24,451 nt of DNA from a virus. This document shows positions 8,394-15,299 of this stretch, piece by piece. Where the stretch lies: IMG/VR virus record IMGVR_UViG_3300048837_001560, positions 1 to 24,451 of that record; one strand, 5' to 3'. The notes under the pieces were generated by a model that saw only the letters and a program-made list of their open reading frames with translations, was not told the DNA's origin and ran no database searches. The translations under genes and the position numbers were made by a program. Position 1 is the stretch's first letter. Each line of letters opens with the position of its first letter.

Positions 8394-8718
8394 ACAGCCG
8401 CCTCACGTGCAGCATCGTCTCCCGCTGCCGCCCGTTCACGTCCTCCACATGCACGATCTCATAGTCATGGCCGTCATACCGCACGCGCCACGTCGGCGTC
8501 ACATCGTCGCGGAACCGCAGTGTAAACCGTGCCGTCAGCTCCGCCTGGGCGCCGACGCTGGCCACGAACTCCCGGCCACTCACCGGCGCGAACGCCGCGT
8601 AGTCGTGGCCGATGATCCGGTACGCCGTCACCACCTCGCCGCTGGGCGACTGCACGCTCATCGGCTCCTTGATCGCCACGCGGTGCCGGTACTTCCCGGC
8701 TCCGCTGCTACTTGCCAT
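8383..8718 (-). CDS. Head-tail adaptor (SPP1 gp16 / head-tail joining family)
   Basis: 111 aa from ATG 8718, overlapping the preceding gene by 11 nt. It has the typical layout of the small head-tail joining family: KYRHRVAIKEPMSVQSPSGEV near the start, an aFAPVSGREFV-like strand, RFTLRFRDDVTPTWRVRYDG, then YEIVHVEDVNGRQRETMLHV and a charged end. Such proteins form a ring that stoppers the portal channel after packaging. Position between the gp6-like connector and the gp10-like protein is canonical. Confidence 0.88.
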   Translation of the reverse strand: MASSSGAGKYRHRVAIKEPMSVQSPSGEVVTAYRIIGHDYAAFAPVSGREFVASVGAQAELTARFTLRFRDDVTPTWRVRYDGHDYEIVHVEDVNGRQRETMLHVRRLYET

Positions 8719-9331
8719 AGTGGAACCAGTCCCGGTCCAGACTCAGCAGCGCCTCGATCCCGCTCGGCATCGCCAGCGACTGCGGCGGCGTCGGCTGAAA
8801 AACCGTCGCCTCCCGGTGCTCCAGGTAATCGCCGACCACCAGCAGGATGGCCAGCCGGAACATCTCCGGCACGTCCGCGGCATCGTCGCCGTACCCGGCC
8901 GTATACGTCACTTCAATCCCGGCTCGCGCCGGTTGAGGCGCGGGCGGCCACGACGACTTCGCCACCACCGCGCCCGGTTCCAGCGGCCACACCAGCGTCT
9001 CGTACGCCGCCTGGTCCCAGGTCACCGGTCCGCCGTCGGTCCGGTAGACCACGCTCTCGACGGTCTGCACCGGACCCCAGGGCACGTACAGCAATTCCTC
9101 TGCCGGCCACCGGTCCACCACATACCGCCGCGTCTGCGTGATCAGCGACCGCCGCAGGTACAACTCCACGCTCCGCCGCGCCGCTCGAATCAGCAGCTCC
9201 ACGTGCTGCAACTCGGCCGCCGTCTCCAGCCGCAATCGGCTGTGCGTGGCCACCTCAGTTGCGGTCACCGGCTCCCTCGCCGGTGGCACAAGGACCGCCG
9301 GCATCATCGCCGGCGCGGCGTCTGGCATCAT
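8708..9331 (-). CDS. Head-tail connector, HK97 gp6 / phiE125 gp8-like
   Basis: 207 aa from ATG 9331 (a second ATG follows at once at 9328), 3 nt after the stop of the preceding small gene. Diagnostic stretches are the N-terminal helices EPVTATEVATHSRL and LLIRAARRSVELYLRRSLI, the central strand YVVDRWPAEELLYVPWGPVQ, ARAGIEVTYTAGYGDDAADV and the late helix PEMFRLAILLVVGDYLEHRE. This is the connector that assembles as a dodecamer-like ring below the portal. The C-terminus ends with LSLDRDWFHYGK. Confidence 0.88.
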   Translation of the reverse strand: MMPDAAPAMMPAVLVPPAREPVTATEVATHSRLRLETAAELQHVELLIRAARRSVELYLRRSLITQTRRYVVDRWPAEELLYVPWGPVQTVESVVYRTDGGPVTWDQAAYETLVWPLEPGAVVAKSSWPPAPQPARAGIEVTYTAGYGDDAADVPEMFRLAILLVVGDYLEHREATVFQPTPPQSLAMPSGIEALLSLDRDWFHYGK

Positions 9332-9334
9332 GTC

Positions 9335-9574
9335 CTACTTGTCCTTACCCTCGTCGCCGGTCTCCCCGGCCTTGTCTTCGTCCGTCAGCGTGGCCTTTTC
9401 CTTCCCGGCCTTCGTCGCCTTGACCGCCATCTTCTTCTCCGGCGCGTCCGCGAGCTCTGCCTTCTTCGCCCCGATCAGAAACCGGCCGTCCTCATCCGAC
9501 ACCTCGGCCACATCCCCGGGCCCAACCGGCTCACCATTCAAAAACGTGTTGCGCAAGAAAACCACTTTCATCAT
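9335..9574 (-). CDS. Small charged head-associated protein, Lys/Glu/Ala-rich tail
   Basis: 79 aa from ATG 9574 with GGAG 5 nt upstream; a second ATG follows directly. The first half (KVVFLRNTFLNGEPVGPGD, VAEVSDEDGRFLIGAKKAEL) matches a small beta-domain seen in many phage head modules between capsid and connector genes. The second half is a low-complexity, highly charged tail (KAGKEKATLTDEDKAGETGD). The function is not known to me; a minor capsid-associated or connector-assembly role is suggested only by its location. Confidence 0.75.
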   Translation of the reverse strand: MMKVVFLRNTFLNGEPVGPGDVAEVSDEDGRFLIGAKKAELADAPEKKMAVKATKAGKEKATLTDEDKAGETGDEGKDK

Positions 9575-9615
9575 TCACTCTCCGTCAGGAACCAGGAACC
9601 GGAGAGCAGCACCTC

Positions 9616-9643
9616 CCCGATTCCTAATTCCCAATTCCTAATT
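9616..9643 (-). repeat. Heptamer tandem repeat cluster 3, four units
   Basis: Minus-strand units AATTAGG, AATTGGG, AATTAGG, AATCGGG begin a few bases after the TAA stop of the capsid gene. Slightly downstream on the same strand a second 7-bp motif, GGTTCCT, occurs twice in tandem (about 9587-9603) before the next ribosome-binding site. Confidence 0.88.
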
Positions 9644-9647
9644 CGAC

Positions 9648-10994
9648 TTAGGCCGTCAACGCATCCAACATCGCCGCAAACGACTGCGGATGCCGGATCG
9701 CGATATCCGCATCCTGATGCACCGTCACCCGCACGGCGCCGCTCAGATCAGCCGCGTACGGATTGACAATCACATCCAGGCCCGTCCAGAACGCCACGAC
9801 CAGGTCAGCCCAGTTCCCGAAGAAGATCGCGCTGCAGATGCCGTTGGCCGTGCCCTTCGTCAGATTGTCGGCCACCTGGTTGGTCACGTACGCCGGATAC
9901 CCGTTCAACGGCGTCCCCGGCGCGCCCCGGTCCCAGATCATGCTCGCGTCCGTGCCCGCGGCGACAACCGCCCGCTTCAGCAGGCCGCGCACCTTGGCAT
10001 TGGTCATGTACGCCAGCCGGCCGATGTCGGCGTTGTCCACCGCCACCTCGGTCTCCAGCGCCACGATGTCCGCCCAGTCCGGCGTGGCCCCGTTGGCCCC
10101 GCCGACGACGCTGCCGATACCCACCGTCGCGGCGACGCCGCGCGGCTGGTTGTTCGTCGCCGTGCCGTGCAGCGCCACCCGGTCGATCTCGATCGCCAGT
10201 GTCGTCATCAGGTCATTGCGGACGAACATCTCGATGTCGATGCTCGACTGGATCAGCAGCTTGCGGCTGTAGCTGGTCGACGCGCCGACCGTCTTCGGCG
10301 ACAGCGGCACCTGGCCGACCTGCGGCGTGCTCAACGTCACATCGCCGTCCTCAGCTACCCAGTACGCCGTGGCCCCGCCCGTCTGACGCGGAATCGCCAG
10401 ATTCCCGGTCAGGTCGTTCAGGATCGTCGCTCCGGCCGCCTGGACCATGAGCTTGTTCCGCAGCAGCTCGATCATTGGCCGGTCAATGTCCGTCGCCACC
10501 AGGTACCCGCCGTCAGCCGGCGTCCCGATGTTCAACTCGCTCGCCCGGGCCTCGCGCTGCCCGGCGTTGACGATGTCCGCCGGCACCAGGAACCCCGTCG
10601 CCGGCTTTCCACGCGCTTCCACGGCCGCCCGGTGCGCCTCCAGCTCCAGGCCCGCGTTGGACCAGTCGCCGTCAGCCGCGGCCCGGATGGCCCGCGTCAG
10701 GCTGTACGACCGGCGCTCCTGGTCGGTCATGCCGATCTCACCGTCGCCGGGGTCAGCCTCAGCCACAATCCGACCCTGCGACCGGGCCGCCGGCGTCGCC
10801 CGCTCCATCTCCGTCTGGCCCGTCAGCCTCTCAATGCGCTCGTTCAACTGCCGCACCTCGGCGTACTTGGCGTCATACGCCGTCGTCTCGTCCTGGTTCA
10901 GCGCCCGGTTCTCACCCTCGGCCGTGTCCAGGATCTGCCGCGCCTCGGTGATCAACTGCTGCCGGCGCTCCCTTAACTCATGTACCTTTCCCAT
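9648..10994 (-). CDS. Major capsid protein, HK97 fold with N-terminal delta domain
   Basis: 448 aa from ATG 10994, preceded by GGGAG at about 8 nt; a GTG three codons earlier (11003) is an alternative. Residues 1-75 or so are a charged coiled coil (VHELRERRQQLITEARQIL, AEVRQLNERIERLTG), the scaffolding delta domain cut off by the protease. The mature part contains ELNIGTPADGGYLVATDI, a nearly universal pre-strand in this family, then TGNLAIPRQTGGATAYWVAE, VALHGTATNNQPRGV and the C-terminal DADIAIRHPQSFAAMLDA. Lysine-bearing loops exist, but whether HK97-like crosslinking occurs cannot be judged. Lies directly after the protease gene as expected. Confidence 0.94.
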   Translation of the reverse strand: MGKVHELRERRQQLITEARQILDTAEGENRALNQDETTAYDAKYAEVRQLNERIERLTGQTEMERATPAARSQGRIVAEADPGDGEIGMTDQERRSYSLTRAIRAAADGDWSNAGLELEAHRAAVEARGKPATGFLVPADIVNAGQREARASELNIGTPADGGYLVATDIDRPMIELLRNKLMVQAAGATILNDLTGNLAIPRQTGGATAYWVAEDGDVTLSTPQVGQVPLSPKTVGASTSYSRKLLIQSSIDIEMFVRNDLMTTLAIEIDRVALHGTATNNQPRGVAATVGIGSVVGGANGATPDWADIVALETEVAVDNADIGRLAYMTNAKVRGLLKRAVVAAGTDASMIWDRGAPGTPLNGYPAYVTNQVADNLTKGTANGICSAIFFGNWADLVVAFWTGLDVIVNPYAADLSGAVRVTVHQDADIAIRHPQSFAAMLDALTA

Positions 10995-11020
10995 CTCTCT
11001 CACACTCCCGGAATCCCCTT

Positions 11021-11055
11021 CCAGATTCCTAATTCCTAATTCGTAATTTCTAATT
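11021..11055 (-). repeat. Heptamer tandem repeat cluster 4, five units, overlapping the protease stop
   Basis: Minus-strand units AATTAGA, AATTACG, AATTAGG, AATTAGG, AATCTGG. The first two and a half units are translated as the last residues of the protease (LEITN), and the TAG of the third unit is its stop codon. The remainder leads to the capsid ribosome-binding site. Confidence 0.9.
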
Positions 11056-11713
11056 CCAACCTGCGCCGCAACAGCAACAGCCGCGCCTGCGAACTGTCTC
11101 CCAGCCCGGCCGCGCCCGCGGCCGGATCCGGCGGCAATCGATCCGCCAGCGCATCCATCAGTTGGCGGAGCTCCGCCGGCGATGCGCCGTCAAAATCCAC
11201 ATAGTCAACCTGCGCGATCAAGTCGCGCACCGACCGCGCCTCCACGGCCGTCTGCGGGTACGCCGGAAATGTCACCGGCGACACCTCGTACAGCTCGCAC
11301 TGCTCCAGCGTCCGCACCCGGCTCTCGCCGTCCTGCGTCCATGACTGCTTCACCACGTCGAACAAGAACGAGCACTGATACACATCGCCGCGCCGGATGC
11401 TGATCACCGCGTCCCGGCCCGCCTGCGTCTCCGGGGGCCACACCTCAAACCGCAACCCCCGCGCCTCCTCCGTCAGTTTCAGCTTCCCGTTGCTCGTCCG
11501 GCCGAGAACGTGGTCGCTGTTGTGGTTCCACACCGCCGCCACATCCCGGCTCGCAATCGACTCCGCAAACGCGCCCGGCCGGATCCGCTCCCGGAACCCG
11601 CCCAGGTCCTCGCTCAGCACATCATACGGCGCTGCCAACCCCCGGATCGGCGCGCCGCCCTCGTCCTCACCCTCCGCCTCAATCAACTCAAACCCAAACG
11701 CTCTCCGCTCCAT
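11036..11713 (-). CDS. Prohead protease, HK97 gp4 / U35 family serine protease
   Basis: 225 aa from ATG 11713 with GGAGAG about 8 nt upstream. The frame is open further upstream to 11803 but there it only translates the heptamer repeat (ITNYELR), so that part is not taken as coding. The fold markers are GAPIRGLAAPYDVLSED, FRERIRPGAFAES, the catalytic His region AAVWNHNSDHVLGRT, and the catalytic Ser region DVYQCSFLFDVV, followed by ELYEVSPVTFPAYPQTAV, a very typical end of the protease domain. It removes the delta domain of the capsid protein and digests itself. The last residues are encoded by a heptamer repeat. Confidence 0.92.
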   Translation of the reverse strand: MERRAFGFELIEAEGEDEGGAPIRGLAAPYDVLSEDLGGFRERIRPGAFAESIASRDVAAVWNHNSDHVLGRTSNGKLKLTEEARGLRFEVWPPETQAGRDAVISIRRGDVYQCSFLFDVVKQSWTQDGESRVRTLEQCELYEVSPVTFPAYPQTAVEARSVRDLIAQVDYVDFDGASPAELRQLMDALADRLPPDPAAGAAGLGDSSQARLLLLRRRLELEITN

Positions 11714-11734
11714 ACCACACTCTCCGCTCCCCTT

Positions 11735-11762
11735 CCCCATTCGTAATTCGTAATTCGTAATT
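11735..11762 (-). repeat. Heptamer tandem repeat cluster 5, four units (AATTACG type)
   Basis: Minus-strand units AATTACG three times, then AATGGGG, in the short gap between the portal-gpF stop and the protease start. If translated upstream of the protease it would read ITNYELR, the peptide this heptamer family gives in one frame. Confidence 0.92.
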
Positions 11763-11781
11763 CGAGCCGACTCCTGTCGGC

Positions 11782-13827
11782 CTAGGCCGCGACGATCTGA
11801 CAATCACACCCCCGGTGGCTCGGCGGATGCCCCACCGACCGCGACGGCCGCAACGGCGCCACGCCGTCCCCGCCGCCAAATGCCTCGCCCGCGCCGATGA
11901 AGTTGCTCGAAATCGCGATCACCCGGCCGTCCAGCCGCGTGCAATACGGACACGTCTCGCCGAACGCCACCCAGCGCAGCCGCTGCACCCCGGCGTGCTC
12001 AAACGCTGCCACGGCCATCGCCGACCCGGCCCGCACGCTCTCATCCAGCGCGATCTGCCCGGCCCGGTCCGTCCGCCACAACTCCAGTTCCGCGGTCAGC
12101 GCCGCCAGCGGATCGTCCGTCGCCACCAGCGCCGCCTCAATCCGTGCCAGCGCCCGGGCGCTATGCCGCTCCGCGTACAGCGTCAGGTACGCCCGCACGA
12201 ACCGCGCCAGGTCCGGCGTGTCCGCCACGCCGACCTCCGCCGCGGCCGCCTCGGCCACCTGCTGCGCGTAACTCAGCGACACGCCGGAGAGCTGCTCCAT
12301 GATCACCTGCCGGTTCTCGGCGTAGAACTTGCGCAGCCACTCCAGAAACTCTGTCGTGTTGTTCCGCTGCTGGAAGTAGCGCTTCGCCTGGTTGCCGATG
12401 TCGTTCGCTTCCCGATTCACCAGCCGTTGCGCGGCCTCCTGGTACAGCGGCAAATACACCTGCTGCAACCGTCGCCGCGTCATCGCCACCTGCCGCGCCC
12501 GCTGGTCACTCATCCCCGCGGCCGCGGCCGTCTCGTGGCGTCCGGGCAACCCCCTGTGGTTGCCCTCTTCTCCCTCCCCATCCGTCACTCGTAATTCGTC
12601 ACTCGTCATGCCATACCCGGCCGACCCCGCGGGCATCATATTCAGCGGCACCAGATACTGGTCGCCCGCCTCATAGTCATTCAGGTTCTCCCGCTGCCGG
12701 GCCTCGTTCGGCGACATGATGCCCCAGTTGATCATCGTCGCATACGACTGCGTCCGCGCCTGCAGGTCGCCGCGCTGCAGCGCATCCGTCATGAACTCGT
12801 AGTAGTACCGGCCCCGGTCCTCACCCAGCAACGTCATGTTCGATCGCTGCTCAATCCGCCGCAACCACGGCAACAGCGAATACGTCACAAACGACTGCCC
12901 CTGGTGCTCGATGTTGGAGAACGTCGCGCGCTCCAAATCCGCCAGCATATGCGGCGGCACGCGAAAAATCCGCGCGATCTCCTCAATCTGGAACCGCCGC
13001 AGCTGTAGGAACTGGACATCCTCCGGCGGCAAGGCGATGCTCTTGTACGTCATCCCCTCCTCGAGGACCGCGATCCGGTGCGCGTTGTCCAGGCCACCCT
13101 GCCGCGCCTCCCAGCCGGCCCGGATGTTCTGCCGCATCTCCGCCGTCACCTTGCCCGGGTACTCCAGCACCGCCGGCGGAATGGCCCCATTGACGAACAA
13201 CTTTGACCCGAACGCCTCCGCTGCCAGCCCCAGCCCGATCTGCTGCCGCGCCAGTTGGATCGGCGACAGACCCGTGTATCCGTTGCCGCCCAGGCCGCGG
13301 ATGTGCCACACCCGCTGCGCCGGCAGTCCGAACGACCGCTCGCCGTGCTGATACACATACACCAGCCGGCCCGATCCGCTATCTCGCCGCAGCGTCATGC
13401 CCGGCGCCATCAGCGGCCACAGCGCCCGCGGCCGGTCGTCCGTGTCGAACTCAATCTCCGCGTACGCATTGCCGTACAGCAGCACCTGCACCATCGCCAG
13501 CTCAAAGAACTCAAACGCTGAGATCTCCGGGTTAGGCGTGTCGTGCAGCAGGCTGTACGCCGCCGAGCCGGTCGCCCGCTGCCGGCCGCCGCCCTGCTCA
13601 CGTTCGTAGAGGATCATCGGCAGCATCGCCACCGACTCCGACAGGATGCGGATGCAGGCGTACACCGCGCTAAACCGCAGCGACGTCTCCGGCGTCACCT
13701 CCACCCCGGCATCCGACGACCACTGGAACCAGTGGCGCAGCCCATCCGGCAGCGACATCAGCGCCCGCTGCTCGGCTTGCTGCCCCCCCACCTGTTGGCG
13801 CGCAAACAAATCTCTCAGTATCGGCAT
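11782..13827 (-). CDS. Portal protein fused to Mu gpF-like minor head protein
   Basis: 681 aa from ATG 13827 (GGGG 3 nt upstream). Residues 1 to about 400 are an HK97-type portal: TSLRFSAVYACIRILSESVA, LPMILYERE, VLLYGNAYAEIEFD, VWHIRGLGGNGYTGLSP, FSNIEHQGQSFVTYSLLPWL and NDYEAGDQYLVPLNMMP are standard landmarks. Residues about 439-681 are a Mu gpF-like head morphogenesis domain: helical body, then CPYC at 626-629 and a late HPPSHRGCDC (H667, C674, C676), the usual Cys/His end of the family. In most phages these are two separate genes. Residues about 407-435 of the seam (MTSDELRVTDGEGEE, GNHRGLPGRHE) are encoded by a heptamer repeat and a palindromic element. The portal is the DNA channel and packaging docking site; gpF-like proteins are minor head components. 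Confidence 0.9.
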   Translation of the reverse strand: MPILRDLFARQQVGGQQAEQRALMSLPDGLRHWFQWSSDAGVEVTPETSLRFSAVYACIRILSESVAMLPMILYEREQGGGRQRATGSAAYSLLHDTPNPEISAFEFFELAMVQVLLYGNAYAEIEFDTDDRPRALWPLMAPGMTLRRDSGSGRLVYVYQHGERSFGLPAQRVWHIRGLGGNGYTGLSPIQLARQQIGLGLAAEAFGSKLFVNGAIPPAVLEYPGKVTAEMRQNIRAGWEARQGGLDNAHRIAVLEEGMTYKSIALPPEDVQFLQLRRFQIEEIARIFRVPPHMLADLERATFSNIEHQGQSFVTYSLLPWLRRIEQRSNMTLLGEDRGRYYYEFMTDALQRGDLQARTQSYATMINWGIMSPNEARQRENLNDYEAGDQYLVPLNMMPAGSAGYGMTSDELRVTDGEGEEGNHRGLPGRHETAAAAGMSDQRARQVAMTRRRLQQVYLPLYQEAAQRLVNREANDIGNQAKRYFQQRNNTTEFLEWLRKFYAENRQVIMEQLSGVSLSYAQQVAEAAAAEVGVADTPDLARFVRAYLTLYAERHSARALARIEAALVATDDPLAALTAELELWRTDRAGQIALDESVRAGSAMAVAAFEHAGVQRLRWVAFGETCPYCTRLDGRVIAISSNFIGAGEAFGGGDGVAPLRPSRSVGHPPSHRGCDCQIVAA
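12544..12565. repeat. Palindromic element inside the portal-gpF seam
   Basis: Two perfect 8-bp arms, gggcaacc and ggttgccc, enclose a 6-bp loop. On the coding strand this reads GGGCAACC ACAGGG GGTTGCCC and is translated as GNHRGLP. Palindromes of this general sequence are, from memory, dispersed intergenic repeats in several GC-rich bacterial genomes. Here it is coding and sits between the portal and gpF domains. Confidence 0.65.
12579..12606 (-). repeat. Heptamer tandem repeat cluster 6, four units, inside a coding sequence
   Basis: Minus-strand units ACGAGTG, ACGAATT, ACGAGTG, ACGGATG directly follow an in-frame ATG at 12609. Unlike the other clusters this one is fully inside a reading frame, in the linker between the portal and gpF domains, where it encodes TSDELRVTDG. 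Confidence 0.8.
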
Positions 13828-13838
13828 ATCCCCAACGC

Positions 13839-13880
13839 AAAAAAGGGGCGCGCACGTCCTCTTCAGAACGTGCGCGCCCC
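13839..13880 (-). terminator. Strong intrinsic terminator, 11 nt before the portal start codon
   Basis: On the minus strand a perfect 13-bp GC-rich stem (GGGGCGCGCACGT with ACGTGCGCGCCCC), loop of 10 nt, is followed at once by six T. Stem at 13845-13857 and 13868-13880, T run at 13839-13844. This fits a rho-independent terminator for leftward transcription very well. There is no matching T run on the plus strand, so it is unidirectional. The portal ATG follows after only 11 nt, leaving no room for a promoter in between. Confidence 0.88.
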
Positions 13881-13897
13881 AGGTAATCCTCGAACGC

Positions 13898-13917
13898 GGC
13901 GATTGCTGTCAATCGCC
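13898..13917. promoter_or_regulatory. Second stem-loop upstream of the terminator
   Basis: Perfect 8-bp arms ggcgattg and caatcgcc around a ctgt tetraloop, 17 bp upstream (on the minus strand) of the terminator stem. With the terminator it gives a two-hairpin leader between the candidate promoter at 13979-14007 and the portal gene. Confidence 0.5.
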
Positions 13918-13978
13918 CCAAATCTATTTTGCTATCCTGCGTAGTCTCTCAACGGACAGAGCGTAATCTGCTGTTCAC

Positions 13979-14007
13979 ACTCTACCACACCCCTCCCCCA
14001 AAATCAA
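13979..14007 (-). promoter_or_regulatory. Candidate sigma-70-like promoter upstream of the portal gene
   Basis: On the minus strand TTGATT (14007-14002) and TAGAGT (13984-13979) are separated by exactly 17 bp; each matches four of six consensus positions. It lies in the only sizeable non-coding gap within the head region, after the HEPN gene stop at 14094. A transcript from here would pass both hairpins before reaching the portal. Candidate only. Confidence 0.3.
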
Positions 14008-14093
14008 TCCCCCTGTACCACACTCTTGCCCAATCATGTCAAATACAGCAACTGACATTCTACGCCGAAGATCACAGATTAATCCGAAACGAC

Positions 14094-15143
14094 TCAATTT
14101 AGATGAGCCAGAAAATCCAGTAACAGAAATGCTCTGACCATATACGGCTTCTTGCCATAAGTTACATTCTCGCCGTGAAGTACCTTGTTACGATTGAACA
14201 TGAGCGGGCTCTTGGGTAGCTCTCCAACCCTGGTTGCCCCGAACAAGACACCAAGCATGACTGCGCTAAACAGACCGTCAAAATCGCTGTCAAACACCTC
14301 AGACATCTCTTGCCCGAACTTTGTTAAATTAGTCTGATTATTGCGAGACCGTGTGATGCCCTTTGAAATTAAGTAGTCGCCTATTATGCCGTCGATCTGA
14401 GCAATCAAGGTCGGAAGGACTACGTTCGCTACATTGACTTTACGCGATTGTGACAACTGCAGTACCGCGACACAATCTCGAAAGATCTTGTGCCTTCTCT
14501 CGAATAAGCCATTCGCCTGCCACCCCTCCATCATTAGGTGCAACACACTCCAGTTGTCTCTTTCAAGATAGTCAACCATTAGCTTGTTCACTGCAGCATC
14601 TTGTCGCCCCGATCTCTCGCCAATTTCCGCTAGGTCATGGATGAGTCTGATAGGCATGGAAGGCGTAACAAACCACTTATACCTCAGCAACACAGGATAT
14701 GCGCCGCCAAGCGCCCTGTCAGTTTCGCGTCTGAGACGGTCCGTGAAGTCACTTAAGCTTTGGAGTGCCTCCTGATTCGCTTCAGCCCAATCCGTCCAGA
14801 AATTCAGCTGCGGCACGAAAATCTCTGCTATCTGCGCTCGCATCTGAGCGCTCACTATCGCCAGATCTTCGAGTATCGAGTCAAAGACTTGCTGATTCAC
14901 CGTGGCTAGAAGGGCACGTACTTCGCTACCAAACACATCCGAAAAGTCTGCCATCGACGAAGCCGCATCATGGATCGCGCGCGTCTGGGAAAACACCTTC
15001 TCCCAGTCTGTTGCCGACATAACAGGCCATGGCGAAGATCCAACACTGCGCCGAGGCGGCACGGAACCCGAATCATCCGATGTCTGTTTCGGCTCCTCTT
15101 GATCTCTTTCCAATTGCTCGCCTGCCGGGTTATCGTCCATCAT
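14094..15143 (-). CDS. Cargo (moron) protein with C-terminal HEPN-like RxxxxH motif
   Basis: 349 aa from ATG 15143 (GGTGG just upstream; a TTG start at 15191 would give 365 aa). The gene is visibly AT-richer than all its neighbours, with AT-ending codons common, and stands apart with spacers on both sides, so it looks acquired. The protein is mostly helical (SSMADFSDVFGSEVRALLAT, SDFTDRLRRETDRALGGAY). Its C-terminus, NRNKVLHGENVTYGKKPYMV then RAFLLLDFL, contains RNKVLH, i.e. RxxxxH at R318 and H323, the catalytic pattern of HEPN ribonucleases, in the same NR..vLHG context as a family of uncharacterised bacterial proteins. HEPN domains often act in abortive infection and toxin systems, so superinfection defence is the likely but unproven role. 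No antitoxin partner is seen next to it. Confidence 0.75.
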   Translation of the reverse strand: MMDDNPAGEQLERDQEEPKQTSDDSGSVPPRRSVGSSPWPVMSATDWEKVFSQTRAIHDAASSMADFSDVFGSEVRALLATVNQQVFDSILEDLAIVSAQMRAQIAEIFVPQLNFWTDWAEANQEALQSLSDFTDRLRRETDRALGGAYPVLLRYKWFVTPSMPIRLIHDLAEIGERSGRQDAAVNKLMVDYLERDNWSVLHLMMEGWQANGLFERRHKIFRDCVAVLQLSQSRKVNVANVVLPTLIAQIDGIIGDYLISKGITRSRNNQTNLTKFGQEMSEVFDSDFDGLFSAVMLGVLFGATRVGELPKSPLMFNRNKVLHGENVTYGKKPYMVRAFLLLDFLAHLN

Positions 15144-15174
15144 TTCCACCAATTCAGCATCGCAGAATTCCTTC

Positions 15175-15191
15175 TTGTTTCGATCAAACAA
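15175..15191. promoter_or_regulatory. Inverted repeat at the upstream boundary of the HEPN gene
   Basis: TTGTTT and AAACAA arms around a 5-bp centre (GATCG), located 32 bp upstream of the chosen ATG and overlapping the alternative TTG start. It could be an operator keeping the cargo gene quiet, or chance. Short and AT-rich, so evidence is weak. Confidence 0.25.
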
Positions 15192-15254
15192 TTGACTTCA
15201 CGCCACAGGAGAACTCTACCCTCCCGACCGCATCATTGCCACATGTCGGCTCTG

Positions 15255-15296
15255 CATTCATTATTCGTCACTTGTTGCTCGTCACTCGTCACTCCA
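15255..15296 (-). repeat. Heptamer tandem repeat cluster 7, six degenerate units
   Basis: Minus-strand units TGGAGTG, ACGAGTG, ACGAGCA, ACAAGTG, ACGAATA, ATGAATG lie just after the TGA stop of the 98-aa gene (15300). Same ACGAGTG/ACGAATT flavour as the cluster in the portal-gpF seam, more degenerate than clusters 1-5. It marks the right boundary of the AT-rich cargo block. Confidence 0.7.
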
Positions 15297-15299
15297 CCC

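Noticed and set aside
8612-10976. Plus-strand frames of 384 and 428 codons
   Set aside because: Antisense to connector, capsid and small head genes with clear family motifs; Arg/Pro-rich translations.
11714-11803. N-terminal extension of the prohead protease
   Set aside because: It consists of a translated heptamer repeat (ITNYELR) and starts inside the portal-gpF gene; ATG 11713 has a good ribosome-binding site and begins directly before the protease domain.
13670-13921. Minus-strand frame of 83 codons through the terminator and portal start
   Set aside because: The reading frame crosses the terminator hairpin and then overlaps the portal N-terminus out of frame; no good start signal and the hairpins explain the sequence better.
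13920-14093. Possible tRNA or small RNA in the spacer between the cargo gene and the portal gene
   Set aside because: No cloverleaf or T-loop motif could be drawn; only the two hairpins stand out.
6435-15296. Heptamer clusters considered as a CRISPR array or as attachment sites
   Set aside because: Units are 7 bp without spacers and are spread over 9 kb at many gene borders, which fits neither.
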